Assembly: GCA_015183035.1 (NCBI GenBank)
Contig: JACZZP010000011.1
Span: 2,294,001-2,358,000, forward strand
From: Meloidogyne chitwoodi
Lineage: Eukaryota; Nematoda; Chromadorea; Rhabditida; Meloidogynidae
DNA: 64,000 bases
Reading direction: 5' to 3'
A program made the position numbers and the translations under genes. The notes under the pieces were generated by a model, which was not told the origin of the DNA, did not search any database, and saw only the letters and a list, made by a program, of their open reading frames with translations. Each line of letters begins with the position of its first letter. Positions within the stretch are counted from its first letter, which is position 1. This document shows, one piece after another, positions 1 to 13,446 of the stretch.

Positions 1-30
1 ACATTTTTTAGAAATCTTTTTTAAGAGAAA

Positions 31-2391
31 TTAAACAAACCTTTGTTCTCCGTCTTCACCAATATCAGAATCACTTTCATCTCCAATAATTCCATCAAGA
101 TTTAACAAATGGAAATTTTGTGGTACTGGAGTTGGTTGCTTAAAAAGAAAACGTTTTTAAATTAAATTTAAAAAAATAAAAATTATTAAAAAAAAAAACC
201 CAATAATGTGAAGGTGAAGAATCTCTTGGAGTATTTCCACCACCAACAATATTGAATTTTAAAGCTTTTGAACGTCTTCGAATACAAAGAAGAACACGTA
301 AATGTGAATATAACGAATCAGGCAAATTTGGCAGAAAATAAGTATCAGCAAAAGTTTGTAAATCTTGTGGAGGTAAAATATGAGGAGGAAGTTGAGATTC
401 TCTTTTAGAAGATGAGCAGCAGTTGAGAAAAGGATTCTTTAAAAAAATATAATTAAAAATTTTAAAAAATTTGTAAAAACCGATTCTTTTTTTAAAAATT
501 TGTTGTTATCATATTTTATCGTTTGAACAATCCAACGTTCAACAATATTAGTTGCCAAAGCATTTAATGCTAATTGACGAAGTGTAGGAGGTGAGAGACG
601 ATAAACCAGAAGAGTACGTACAAAAGGAGATTCTCTCGAAGGAGACTTAAAAATTTAATAATTATATAAAAATTACAAAAAAAACCTCGTTCATTCCTCC
701 ATAAATAAGTATAGCTTCTTCACGCATTAATACAGAACAATGCCAAAGCCTTGAAGGGAGTCGATGTTCTAATGGAGGAATTTGTCTCCAAAAATGTCTT
801 CTTTTTTCTATCAAGTTTTGTTGTTTTAAAGAAGAATTGAAGAATGGGTTTGTTTGTCTTTGTCTTTGAAAAATATTTTGATTATACAACTCGTTTATAT
901 TTAATTCCCAAAGGTCGCTAAGTGCTTGACCTCGAGAACATAAACCTCCATAACATAAAATCTAAAAAAATGAATTTATTTAAAAATAAAAAAACAGAAT
1001 ATTTTGATGGTTTTTAATTTAAAAAATTCAATTTTGGTTTGTTTTTGTGAGAAATAAATTTTTGTTTAAAAATTTGTTTTAAAAGGTAAATAAAGATAAG
1101 CAAAAAAGCATATAAATATAAAAATATATAACCTTTCTTTGTTTATTCAACAATGTCATCGAACACCATGAACGGCCTATAGGTAACAAATCTAATGATT
1201 CGTCCATAGTTTTATCTCTGAAAATTCAAAAAATAAATGTTGTTTAAATATTTAATTTACAATTGTGTCCAAACAAAACTGCCCAAATCAAGACAATATA
1301 AATCGTTTAAACGAGATTGATTATGTCTTCCTCCAAAAAGGAATACCTAAAAATTTAAAAAATAATAATAATATCAAATAAATTAAAAAACCTGATTTAA
1401 TTCTTCAACATAAATACAAGCAGCAGCAGCTCGAGGTGAGGGACGCTGTCCTCCTTGCTCTTTCTCAAACCAACATTCTTTAAGCAGATCATAATAAATT
1501 AATTGATTATTCCTTTTAAAAAATATTTTTTTAATAAAAAATAAGAATATTAATACCAACAAGTTCCCATGTCATCATCTAAAAAATATTGAGGTTGAAA
1601 AAAATATTGTTGATTATTATGTCCGAGACGATGCCAACTCATTCCATAACCTCCAAAAATGAAAAACCTAAATTTTAAAAAAATTGAAAGAATTTTTAAA
1701 TTTTAAAGATAAACTTGTCATCGGCAATCCAGGAGGAAGTTTTATCTCTAGGAGTAGGAATTTTTCCATCACGAGGTATTTTTTTAGGCAATAAAATGCC
1801 TGTTTGAAGATCAATTGCTTTAATTATTAATCGTTAATTTATTTAAAAAAGTAAACAAACAAAGCAATGTTGATGTATTAACCAATCGACGATGAATTTC
1901 ATCAAAAAGACAACCACCAAAAATGTATAAATGGTCTTTGAATACACCAGCTGTTGCTCCAGAGTTTGGTCTTAACTGAAGATTCGTCTCACATTGAATT
2001 TTTATCCTTAAAATAAGTTTAAATAAATTAGAGAAAAATGAAGGAATCCAAGAGACTCGAAATTTAAAATATTAATATACCAAATATTATTTTTCTCGCC
2101 ACATAGTATGTAGGGAAGGACATAAAGCCAATTACATTCCTTAAAATTTTTTAAAAATACAATTAAAATAAAAACCCTGTAATGAATCTCCCTCTCATCA
2201 AAGCAATATCCACCCCAACAGAGTAAACATCCTCTATAAGAAACACAAATATGTCCAGCAACGGCGGTTAGAGTGTCAGTTGTCTCAACCTTTTCTGGGA
2301 TTTTTTTCGAATTTTTTAAAATTGCTCAAACCTCTATATTCAATGGAACAATTGTTGAAGAAGTTGAATTTGCTGGATGAGCATTATTCAT
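31..2391 (-). CDS. Kelch-repeat protein, KLHDC10-like
   Basis: A multi-exon minus-strand gene. It begins MNNAHPANS at 2391 and reaches the left edge, where it either stops at a TAA at 31-33 or splices at the GT just before it and continues outside the window. Several Kelch blades are visible: CLLCWGGY (about 2230), a block with HLYIFGG (about 1930), RKILCYGG (about 950) and AILIYGGMNE (about 700). After the last blade comes RTLLVYRLSPPTLRQLALNAL (620-550), which occupies the same place as the short C-terminal helical region of KLHDC10, a substrate receptor of CUL2 ubiquitin ligases. I infer a KLHDC10-type role by this order of domains. The acidic tail (DESDSDIGEDGEQ) lies at 40-90. Another Kelch protein, such as an FBXO42 relative, is possible. 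The start lies 282 bp downstream of the SNAPC1 stop on the same strand, so the two could be an operon. Confidence 0.68.
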
Positions 2392-2672
2392 TTTTAGAAT
2401 GCCTAAAAAATTAAAAATTCTGAAAAAATTAAATTAGTGCACAAATTACAATTAAAAATAAGATTAAAGAATTAATTAAATCAAATTTAAAAAAAAATAA
2501 AAAATTAATTTTAAAGCAAATATTTATAAAATAATTATTTTAAGGCAGATATAAATAAACATACAACAAAAATAAAATATTGGAAAAAGAAAAAGTAAGC
2601 GAAATGCTTAAAAAATAAATATATAATGCTTAAAATAATTTTCCTAGTATGAACGAGAGAAAAAAAACTTTT

Positions 2673-4143
2673 TTAATCCCCATCGCTAAATTTGATTGTT
2701 GAAGATGAAGCCTTTATTTCATTAATTTGTTGAAGTTTTTTTCTCTTAGTTCTTGGTGAATTATTTGGTTTTGAACTTTCTAAAATTGTATTATCAGCAG
2801 CAAATGAACGTTCAACTTTCTTTAAAAATTTAAAAAAAATTAAAAATTAAATTAAAAAATGACAACTTCTAACAGCCGAATAAGCGTAGTACGTGGACCC
2901 GTTCGTTGTACAAGTGTATTTTGTGGCAATATTTCATTTCCGCTAGAGGATGCTTGATTAACAATATTTTGCTTACATTTTGCATAGCGTTCATGTAAAT
3001 TTTCAGCTTGCTTTAAATTAAAAAAATGAAAATTTTCATTTAAAAGAATAAACCTTGAAAAAAGGATTATCAATTAATGTACGAAGATGAGAAAAGTTGT
3101 CAATATTCATCAACTTTCTCTGATCAGATTCATGATTATCCGTTTCAAAACGCAAACGGAAAGTTCTGTGCAGCAAAGGATTGAACTGAATGAGTAAAAT
3201 AAAAATTTTTAAATTAAAAATTCTCTTTTACAGTTCCATCCGAAGGAGAAATTACAAAAGCATTTGTCTGTGCCAAACGAAATAAACAAAAAAGAGCTTC
3301 AAATTGTTCATCAGGTAATAAAACTGTTTCCATATATTCGATCAAATCATCCATTTGAGGAACTGTTACATACATTGGAATTACAAATTGTGATGGTTGG
3401 AGAAAATAAAGGCTGAAAAAAATTTAATGGCTATGAAATCAAAATTTAAAAAAAGATACAAACCTATAACTAAGAAAAATACCAAAAATTCGCTCAGCAT
3501 CTGTTCGCTTCTCTGGTGAAAGAAACATATGTTTCCATTTACTTTCATTGATTTCCCCTTCAAAATAGCTCGGTATTTGTCTATCAGGTAAAGCATCAAA
3601 CATATAACTCGCAATATAATGAAAGAGATTTTCGGAAAACTAAAAAATTATTTTTACTATAAAAAATTTTGCACATATTTTCCCCCAAATTTTTCCTTCT
3701 TTTTATGTTCCATCCATTTTATTATAAAATTTTTAAAATAAAATAACCTCAACCAAGTCAGCATTAGTAAATCTTCCAATAAAAATTGTTGAAAAATCCA
3801 TAGCTTGAAAGATTCGTGCAAATCGCGTTAAGGTCAAATCTGTATTATTTGAGCAAAATTGTCGAGCTAAATTGTCAACATCATCTTTTAACGCAGTCAT
3901 AATTGAACGTTCAGCAGCTCGATGAAGAGCAGCTTTTTTACCATATTTTCCTCTAGATTTTTTTCCTACTTTCTCTTGTTCTTCATCATCCTCAAAATTA
4001 TCTTCATCATCTTTATTTACTTCATTTTCCTCATCTTCTTGTTGGGAATTTATATGGTTATTGTTATCAATAATATCAAAATCATTTTCACATATATCTT
4101 GTTTCAAATTTGTAATCTGTGAAGTTGAAGCATCCATAGACAT
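2673..4143 (-). CDS. snRNA-activating protein complex subunit 1 (SNAPC1/SNAP43-like)
   Basis: SNAPC1 is a subunit of the complex that binds the proximal sequence element of snRNA promoters and recruits RNA polymerase II or III. The protein opens MSMDASTSQ, has an Asp/Glu-rich N-terminal stretch, then the family signature block FARIFQAMDFSTIFIGRF at about 3840-3780. This lines up with the human block around FWRNMKFGTIFCGR. Further exons give KWKHMFLSPEKRTDAERIFG (3540-3490), LYFLQPSQFVIPMYV (about 3400), ALFCLFRLAQTNAF and PLLHRTFRLRF, all in the order expected for SNAP43. The C terminus is Lys/Ser-rich and ends KFSDGD. The insertion of an acidic segment before the domain is unlike vertebrate SNAPC1, which starts almost at the domain. 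Introns are 40-60 nt. Confidence 0.85.
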
Positions 4144-4519
4144 AAATTATTGAACAAATGTAAAAACTAGAAATATTGGTGATTAATTAAAAAGATTAAT
4201 GTAAGAGAAAATATAAAGGAAAACGAAGCACGAGTCAAATCCCTAAAAAAAATTAATCAGCATATTTCAAATTTATTTTTTTGGCGTAATGTTAGTTACA
4301 TGCACATTTTGTCAGATTTTGCCTTATGTACCCAAATGTCTTGTACCAAAATGTTTCTTACCACTTTTCCGATTTTAGTCAAATTGCTGCTAATCAGAAG
4401 GTCGAAAACCACGTTTGGTCTAATTTTCTCTCGCTTATTCTTTAATTTCAGTTTTCTTTTTTCCTAAAAGTTGTTTCAAAATATTACAGTGAAAACTAAA
4501 TTATTGACCTTAAATTGAA

Positions 4520-5720
4520 ATGTATAACAATGTTGGTTTATCAACTGCTCGTGGTTCTGGTACTAATGCTTATGTTCAATCGAATGTTGCGAATCTTAGC
4601 TTTTCGCGGGTTTTCTTTCTATTTTCCTTTTTTCTTCTACTTTCTTTTTTAGAACAAAATAGTTTACAATGCTGAAGAAGATATTGCTCGTGCTGAAGCA
4701 GAAGTTAATAAAACACCAAACTTGGAATTGTTAGATCATGAATATAAACGTTTAATCGAGATTAAATGTGTGGAATTTGAAGACTTGATGGAAGGGAAGG
4801 TTTGAATTTTGTAAATTTTTGGTATTTATGGACCGACTTTTATTTGTGTTTTAGGGATTCAGTGAGGAAGAAATTAACTCGAAAGTTAGTGAATACCGCA
4901 AACTTCTTTTTAACGAATTTGAAAGTGGCCGTCTTAATATGGATGCAGAATTAGATTTGCGCAATTCACATTCTCGTGCAAAGGTTGCAAAGCAAGGTCG
5001 GACCAATATGCGGTGGGCGTTAGGTATTGATGCTTCTTTTGTGGATGGGTCGTCAATGGAGAAGTGATTTAGCTATAAATTATATTTTTTTATTAAACCT
5101 TAATTTGGATTTTTTGATAAATATATAAAAGTTTTGCCCAATTTTTTCCTTAGATTAACCCTTAAATTTTTAGACTAAAAAAGGCAAGTACAACCATTCT
5201 TAAAGAAGCAAATACTGTTCAAGACAAAGAAACTATTGAAAAAGAAATGGAAAAATCAATGATGGAAAAGCTCTTAGAAAAAATTAAGAAAAAACGAGAA
5301 CAGAAAAAGGAAATTAAAAAAATGAAGCGAGCTATGCGGAAAAATAAAGATGAAAGCGATTCTTCATCCGATTCAGATTCTTCAGGTTTTGATTTTAAAT
5401 TTTGGAATTTGTCACTAATTTCAATTTTAGGTTCGTCCTCCGACGATTCTTCGTCATCAGATTCATCAGAAAATTCAGACTCTTCATTATCGGAATCTTC
5501 ATCAACTTCCAGCTCTTCTTCTGACAACAAAGAATATAAAAAGAAAAAGGACAAACATCATCAAAAACACCATAAGGAATCGAAGAAGCCAAAATATGAA
5601 GAACGAATTTCGTCCTCAAAAACTGACACCCGAAAAAGTCGAAAACACCATGAAGTATTGAAGGAGCCAAAAAAGGAAGTCAAAGAACAATCTCCTCCTC
5701 GAAAAAGATCAAAGAAATAA
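4520..5720 (+). CDS. rsr-2: Spliceosomal SR-related protein, CWC21/SRRM2 family (RSR-2-like)
   Basis: The start MYNNVGLSTARGSGTNAYVQ is the near-invariant N terminus of the SRRM2/Cwc21 family, which sits close to the spliceosome catalytic centre. The cwf21 helical region follows: FSEEEINSKVSEYRKLLFNE at about 4860-4930. Exons are about 4520-4609, 4652-4800, 4856-5063 and 5174-5385, with a last exon from 5431. The exon ending ...SSMEK splices at 5064 (GTGATT) to 5174 and restores the frame. Without this splice a TGA ends the protein, so an intron-retention short form is possible. The C-terminal part is Lys-rich, then Ser/Asp-rich (5350-5520), then basic (HHQKHHKESKK). A 45-nt intron at 5386-5430 keeps the reading frame open, so both spliced and unspliced products would be in frame. 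The gene is convergent with ASCC3, with 289 bp between them. Confidence 0.9.
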
Positions 5721-6009
5721 TTTCGAAATGTCCCAAAAATTTATTGACGTATTTTTTATATGGAACACTCTTATATAAAAAATTTGAAATTATCACAACA
5801 TAAAAATAAAAATTTAATGCACATAAAAAACCTTGTAAATAAATTAACATGTTGATCATTTTCTGTTTTTCATGCAACTTTTATATTGAGCATGTACTGT
5901 TGGTCAATACCCAAATACGTGTCGGAAATTAAAAGTAGAAGTAATTGATAATTTCCACTTAAATTAAAGATTTTTAATAAAAATTATAAAAGTATTATTT
6001 TTAAATTAA

Positions 6010-9000
6010 CTACGGTTCATTAGGAGTTAAAATACGAAGCCTTGCAATTTTACTTTCTTCCACAAATGATTGAATACGTTCATGGCCCCACAACCGATTA
6101 TTAGTTGCATCTCCAAACAGAATAATCCATCCTGCAGCTCTTTTCTTTGGAAATTTTGGACAAGAAGCATTCGCATTATACTTAAAAATATTTTTATTAA
6201 AAAATTAATTCACTTTTTTACCCAATATGGACCACATAGCCTGAGTGAAATAAAAAGTTTGTAATTTGTTGATGTACAAAATTCAACAGAAGAATTATTG
6301 CTTTCATTATCCCCTCCAATATTTATAATTATTTTTTTCTGTTTTTGTTGTTGGAAGGTTATTTGTTCTAAAGAAAGTATTGGCCATTTCAAAAGTGCTT
6401 TGAGAAGCTATAAAATTTTATTTTATTTTAAAATTTAAATAAAAATTTTACTTCATCAGCCTCTTTTTCACTTAAAATACTTTTAGCACATAATTCGTTT
6501 ATAATCCGTCTTTCTTCTTTTTTGTTCAGTTTTTGTTCACTAGTAAGTGTATAAATTCCAAGACGTTCTTTGAGTTGAGGAATGGAACATAGAGGTCTTT
6601 AAAAAAATAAATAAAATTTTTTTAATTATATACCCTATTCCATCAATTGAATGAGCACTTAAATGAGGTAAACAAAGAAGAGGATGATCAGAATACCACC
6701 GTGCTTGGAAAATTTGTTGTTGTAAAACCAAAACATTTAAAGCAGTATCCAATAAATGCAATTCTATACAAAAATCGAACATTGCCTTACAAAAAAATAA
6801 TTTTTATTAAAATATCCTTAAAAAATTAATTAAAAACCTGTAATATACGAATACAAGATTCAATAATAGAACGTTGATCAGTAATATAATCTACAGGAAG
6901 GTGCATTCGCGTAAAATGTGCTTGATAGAGTAAATGTGTTTTTACATGAGGAGACTCCCAATTCATCGTTTCAAGTTTAATAGGAAGAAATGCTTGAATT
7001 TCACTAAAATTATATATTTTAATTATAATTTAATAAATTCGTTTAAAATTTAAAACCGATTAATTTGGTCTTCATTATGTCTGACTGGAATTTCTTCATA
7101 TTCTGGACAATCCTGAAAAAATATTTATTTGTTTTTATCAAAAAGTCCAAAACAAACCGTCAAACATAGTAAAAGTTGCTCAACACTCATTCCAGAATTT
7201 ATCCGTTCTTTAAAATGACGGATTGTTCGATGTTCCAAATAATAACGACTGGAAATTCGTCCAAAAGGCGTTGCATGTACATAACCGTCATTTTCCTTTA
7301 GATTTATTTTTAAGTGAATTTTAACATTTTTATTTTGAAAGAAAAATTAATAAAATACTTACCAAATCAGGAAGAATACAAAATGAAGCACAAAGTTCTA
7401 CTAAACAAGAATCAACTGTGGTGCTCAAAAAAGCCGTCAATTCCTTATTATTTAAATTTTCAATTCCATAATAACTATAAAAATAATATTTTATATTTAA
7501 AAAATTATTAAAATATAACCAACGCTGGATTTGCAAATAAACGTCTGTATAGATAAGTACCAGCTAAATATTCAACAATTTGTTGGCGGTTAACAATTGA
7601 ACCGGAACATATTTCGGCATTTACATGATTAGCTAGAACGGGAAGTAAACTAAAAAAAAATAAAGTTTTTATGATAAAATATTTTTAATACTTTGATTCA
7701 ACTGGGAATGGCTCGTATAAAAAACGCTTGTAAAAATTCTTTTTAACATCTTGTACAAAAACAACGGCAACCGCAGATGTGTCATATTGTGGACGACCAG
7801 CACGGCCAATCATTTGAAGAACGTCTTTAAAATTAAAAAATTTAAAATAGAGATACTTGTTTTTGTGAACAATTTTACATGACAAGACTATTTTTCATTT
7901 AATTAAAAAATTAAATAAACCTGTAACAGGAAAGTCCACATATTTGTGCGTTTTACCATCAAAATATTCAGTCCCTTTAACAATTACCAAATGAGCTGGA
8001 ACGTTTATTCCCCAAGCAAGTGTAGCAGTAGCAACTATATTAAAATTAAAAAAAATTACTCCATTGAAAAAATATAAACCAACCCAATATTTGAATTTTT
8101 CGTTCTACAAAAAGCCTTTCTACAAGAGCTCTCTCAGCGTGCTGCAATCCAGCATGATGCATTCCAATTCCATAATTTAATGTTAATAACAAATTGTCGT
8201 CTCGAACATCTTTTAAAAGTGTTTCCAATTCCAATTGTTGCATATTAAGCCATTGATGTTGTTTTGATTCAGGCTCACGCTGCAAAAGTGAAAGTAAAGC
8301 CATAGCGGTTAATCTTGTTTGTCTTCGGCTTGCGACAAAAATAAGAACTGGTTTTGCAGGAGAAAATTGCTTGATATACTGAAAAAGTTAAAAATCAATC
8401 CCAAAAATTATAAAAATATTTAACTTGAAATGCAGGTTTATTCATCAGTCCCATACGTGGGCAATAATGTTGACCAGGAAATCCTTGAATGTGTACTTGA
8501 ATAGGTACAGGACGAACACTAGGTCGAAAGTTAAAAAGAGCAGAATCGGGAACACCAATCCAATCTGCTACATCGCCAGCATTTGCTAATGCTGTAGAAA
8601 GACCAATAATGCGTATTGGCAATTTAGCAAGTTCACGACGACGCGCAAGAGTTTTTATTCTGAACAAATAAAAATAAATTTCAATTTAAAAAAAGAACCT
8701 GGTCACAATTGCCTCAAGAACTGCACCTCTTTCAACACCCAATAAATGAATTTCGTCAATAATAAGAAGCTCAACTTCTTGAACATAACGACGAGTTTCA
8801 GCACATCTTGTAATCCCGTCCCACTTCTCTGGGGTAGTTACAAGAATTGAGGCAAGATTGAGTTCTTCAAGATCGGGGGTATTATCTCCAGAAACCTCGA
8901 CAATTCTAAATGTAAGAAAAATAAAAAATAAAATTTTTTTGAAATAAATCTAAAATTAATAAACTTACGGAAATCCAAGTTTTTTGTCAAATTTTTCTAA

Positions 9001-12000
9001 CCAGTCCAACACACGTTCACGAACAAGAGCTTTAAGTGGAGCAATGTAAACACACTTAAATTATTGTTTGTTTTAAAATATTCAGAAAATTATTTTTTTT
9101 AGAAAAAATTCAAAATTTTACCTTTTTCAATGGTCTCAAATTGAACAGTCTAAAAATAGCCAATTCGGCACAAAGCGTTTTGCCAGAAGAGGTAGGGGCA
9201 CCAATTAATACATTTTCATCAGTAAAATAAAGTGAATGAAAAACTTGTGTTTGTACAGGGTTAAAAAATTGAAAGGAGTAAAGTTGCTGATATTCCTCAT
9301 TTTTTAAGGAAGATAAAGGTAATGGGTCAAGATCCAGTAAATCTATAAAAAATAAAATAATTTTTTCTTTAAAAAGTTAACCTGTATGCGGTTTAATTGA
9401 TGAAGGCATAACTGTAGAGGCAAGTGTTAAAGGCACAACAGTGTCATCAACAATAAAACGATCATTAGAAACACGTAGCAAATATTGATGTTTGACCTGA
9501 TCCTCATTTACAGGAATGGTAAAAATTAAACGTTGTGGATCACCGCTCAATGCCTTTAAATTTAAATAGTAAAAGTCTTTAATTTTTAGAAAAACCGTCT
9601 TTTTTAAAAGAATAAAAATTTCATGATGAAGAATAATATTAGCATCAGAATCTTCTACAATTACCCAAAAACGTTGAGAGTTACCACAAAGACGATCACA
9701 CCATTTAAAATTTGGATAAAGAAGTGCTTCTATTTGAATTATCGTGCTGATAATAAATAAATTTATCTAATAATTAAAAAATCCCAACCAAGTTATTGGC
9801 CTAATAATAGCCTCTACTTCAATATATGGAAGCATTCTAATCGCTTCATAAATTGGTCTCCCATCACATGAACATAAATAACCCAAATCCTTAGCATCCA
9901 TATCAAATAAAGAAAATAGATTCATTCGGCGGCTTTCAATGCGTTGAACTGTATTAAAGTTGAGAAGATCTATATCAGCTAAATGCCTGATAAAAAATTT
10001 TTTGTATGTTAAAGTTAAATTAAAAAGAAACCTTAAAGGTGAATTAAAAGGCCAAAGCCTTTGTTCAATACATTTGGCCATTACTAAACAAGTTTCAGTT
10101 GTTTGAGCCCAACCACGTCTTAATGCAATTTCAAAAATAGCTCGAGCAATTCTTCCAGCATTTTGAGAAATATAATAAAGTTCAGAAGAAAGAGCAAAGT
10201 CTTTGACATTTGCACGAGAAATATAGCTCTAAAAGAATATAAAAACATTATAGAAACTTTAAAAAAAATAAAAGAAAAAAATTAAAAAGAAACCTGAAGA
10301 AGACAATTAACTTTCCCAGCAGTTGTTGCCAATCCACTACGAATTTTTAAATTTGCCCCAAATGAAGCTAATTCATCAAGTTCAACCATTTCAGAATCAC
10401 GATTCTAAAAGAATAATAAATAATATATTTTTAATAAATAATTAAAATTTAACCTTAATTTGTGCAAATTCATTGCTAGAAGAAATTAGTGCAATTATCA
10501 TTTCATCTGTCATCATTTCTGTCAAACTAATTGGACCATTACGATCATTTATTAATTCAATAGTTTCAAAACCAATGTAATAATGCTATAAAAAATAAAT
10601 TCTAATCAAAATTTAAAAAAAAATTATTTTTAAAATTATAAACCGATGCAATCCTTCCCAAATCAGTTGCAGAAACAAAATTGTTACTAAAAAAAAATTT
10701 TTTTTTAAATTATTTAATAAAATACATAGGATCATAGCGTATCATTCGGTTAGAATCCAATCGTCTCGCAGCACTATGACAAAAATCGTACAAATAAGCA
10801 CTAAGTTGTGAATCTTTCCTTAATTCTTTCCAATCAACTCCATACTAAAATTTGAAAAAATATTTTTTTACAAATTTTTAAACAAACTTGCAAAGGATTT
10901 TTACGCAATCGAATATAAAAATAAGTAAAATGAATCCATTCAATAGCTTCAAAAATGTTGGAAATTGCACCAGAGGCTATTTCTGCATTTAAATTGTTTA
11001 AAATTCGAGATTGAAATTGTGACTCAATTGGTGTTTGTCGATGAAACATTTCAATATAATGAGCCAATTTTTGTGCAGTAGTAATTATAACACCGTGCCC
11101 TTTAATAAACTTATATTATTTTTTTATTAAATCAAATTTACCCATATCTTCATATTGTGGTCTTCCCGCTCTACCAAAAATTTGTTGAACATCAAGAATT
11201 CCAATATCAGTAAAAATACCCTTCTGTGGGTCAAATATTTCTGTTCCCTTAAAATAAAATTTTTTTTAATTTGAAAAAGTTCTTACACGAATAATCACAG
11301 CATAGGCAGGCAAATTAACTCCCCAGGCTAGTGTTGCCGTACACATCATTACACGAATTGCTCCCTCAGTAAACATTTTTTCCATTAAATGACGGTCATG
11401 ACGGGCTTTAAAAAATATTTAGAAATAAAAAATAAAATTTATTTAAATTTACTCAATCCTGCATGGTGAATACCAAGACCTGATTGAAAAAGAAATTGTA
11501 ATTCCCTGCTCTGTGCATTGTTCATCTAAAAAATAAAAGTCATTGAGACAAAAAATTAAAAAAAAAATTACGGCTTTTTTTGCTTTAAGGTAGGAACTTG
11601 TAACAGAGTTACCCTTCTCGATAAGAAATAAATCTCTTTGATTCTAAAAACAAATAAAAAGTTAGAAAAAATATTTAAAAAATTTAACTAACATCAATAC
11701 CAGCCTTTTCAATAAAAAATCTGGCTAATTGTCCAGTAGCATTTCTTGAATGAACAAAAATAAGAACTTGATGATTATCACGCAAAAATTTGGCACATTT
11801 TTGATAACAAACTTCATCCATCATTTCTTTTTGAGTCATTAATTTATTCTGAGAAATACGTGTTGGAGGCTTTTCCCCTTTACGAATTGCTTTTTCTCTT
11901 TCACGTTGTAAAACAACTGCTTGGCGTTCAGAATCACGAACACCAAGAAATCTTAAAATAAAAATTTTTAAGAAATTTAAATTAAAAAATACGTTTGTGC

Positions 12001-13446
12001 AAGAGGAACAGGTCGAAAGCGCCCATCAAAGTGAAAAAGTCCTTGAGTTGGATCGACATGTAAAAATGTCGCTACATCATAATAATTTGGTAATGTAGCA
12101 GAGAGTCCAACAATTCGAATATTTTGATTAAAAACTTCAATCTTATTAAAATTCAAAATTCTAAAAATAATATTTGAAAATACTCTTCTAAGTGTCCGTG
12201 CAATAATTGCTTCAATAACAGGTCCACGATCATCATGAAGCAAGTGAACTTCATCAATAATTAAAAGACGAACTAATTGACTTAATTCCTCATCATCACT
12301 CTTTCGCGTTATAACGTCCCATTTTTCTGGTGTTAGCACTAAAATCTAAAAAAAAAATTAATTTATATTTTTTTAAATAAATTTAGGTACTTGTGTTTCT
12401 TGTATTTCCTTTCTACTCAATTGTGAATCACCAGTTAATTCACGCGTTTTCAATCCAAGGTGTCCTAAGCGTTTAGAGAAATTACTAGTCATTTCTGCTG
12501 CTAACGCTTTCATTGGTGCCAAATAAATTACCTAAAGATTTTAAATAAAAATTTCAAATGAAATTGAAAGGAAATTCTTTAACTCAATTCCCATAATTAA
12601 AAAATATAAATTCAAAAAACCTTAAAAGCATTTTTATTGATTTTTCCATTGTTTGTTCGATTATCGCGAATTGTCCTCAAAATTGTTAATAATGCAATAT
12701 TAGTTTTTCCAGCACCCGTTGGAGCACAAATCAACAAATTATTCAAAGTATTATATGCTTGTTCAAAAACTTGAGATTGAATTACATTTAAAGATTTAAT
12801 TCCTTCAAAAACTGTTTGGCTAAACTAAAATTTACTTTAAAAAATAAAGTTAAAAGTAAAAACCTCATCAAGTTCATTAATTTCTAAACGTGGAAAATTG
12901 GCCAAGAATTTTTTATTATTATCAATTGGTGGAGGAATATGAATTTCTTCACATAATGCCAAACTTTTAGAAGTGCTTCCTTCAGGTAAAGCCATTTTAC
13001 ATCCATGAATGGACAAATTTACAAATGTTGTCTGACAATCAAAATAATTATTTTGTTTTAAATTTTGCTGATTTTCATTGAAAAATTGTGCCAAATTTTC
13101 TTCTTCCTCTTCTTCATCCTTTTCGTCAACTTCAAAAAATTTATTTTCCCATTTAATCATCTCTGGTTTGTAGTAAAACCTAAAATTTTATATTTAAATT
13201 CAAAAACTAAATACTTCAATCGGGAATTTGTTGAAGATGATGTTGAAGGCTCATCTTGTTGGTACAACTAAAATTTTATTTTTAATCATTTAAACAATAA
13301 ATTTCAAAATTAACCGTTGTCTTTGATGGAATTGTAAAAAGAGTTTCATGAATGTTTTTAGGTGTTTGTTTGGTATTATTCGTTTTTAAAAAATCCATAA
13401 CGTTATTTGCATCAAAATAAGTGAGTTGATCATCATCTCCCACCAT
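6010..13446 (-). CDS. ascc-3: ASCC3-type double-cassette Ski2-like helicase
   Basis: ASCC3 is the helicase of the ASC-1 complex, active in splitting collided ribosomes and in alkylation repair. It has two RecA-pair cassettes, each followed by a Sec63 unit. Cassette 1: CAPTGAGKT at about 12720, DEVH in [20 protein letters not shown] at about 12250, SAT in [19 protein letters not shown] at about 12090, and HHAG near 11460. Cassette 2: GAPTSSGKT at about 9190, DEIH in [14 protein letters not shown] at about 8750, [17 protein letters not shown] at about 8590, [13 protein letters not shown] at about 8150 and [11 protein letters not shown] at about 7810. The runs [14 protein letters not shown] and [16 protein letters not shown] match ASCC3 rather than its relative BRR2. 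About 25-30 short introns are present. The start is uncertain: [11 protein letters not shown] at 13446 is used, but an in-frame Met exists at 13563. Either way the N terminus before [10 protein letters not shown] (about 12990) is only around 100 residues, versus about 400 in human ASCC3. Confidence 0.93.

Noticed and set aside
3922..4122. Plus-strand hydrophobic open frame
   Set aside because: It is the antisense of the acidic Asp/Glu stretch of SNAPC1.
4270..4380. CATTTTGTCAGATTTTGCC / CCAAAATGTTTCTTACC words resembling the 14.9- and 32-kb MITEs
   Set aside because: Words are shared but no pair of inverted ends could be made out, so it is at best a fragment.
5219..5670. Minus-strand acidic frames
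   Set aside because: Antisense shadows of the Ser/Asp-rich exon of RSR-2.
6010..13446. BRR2/SNRNP200 instead of ASCC3
   Set aside because: Several blocks ([23 protein letters not shown] with [31 protein letters not shown]) fit ASCC3 and not BRR2.
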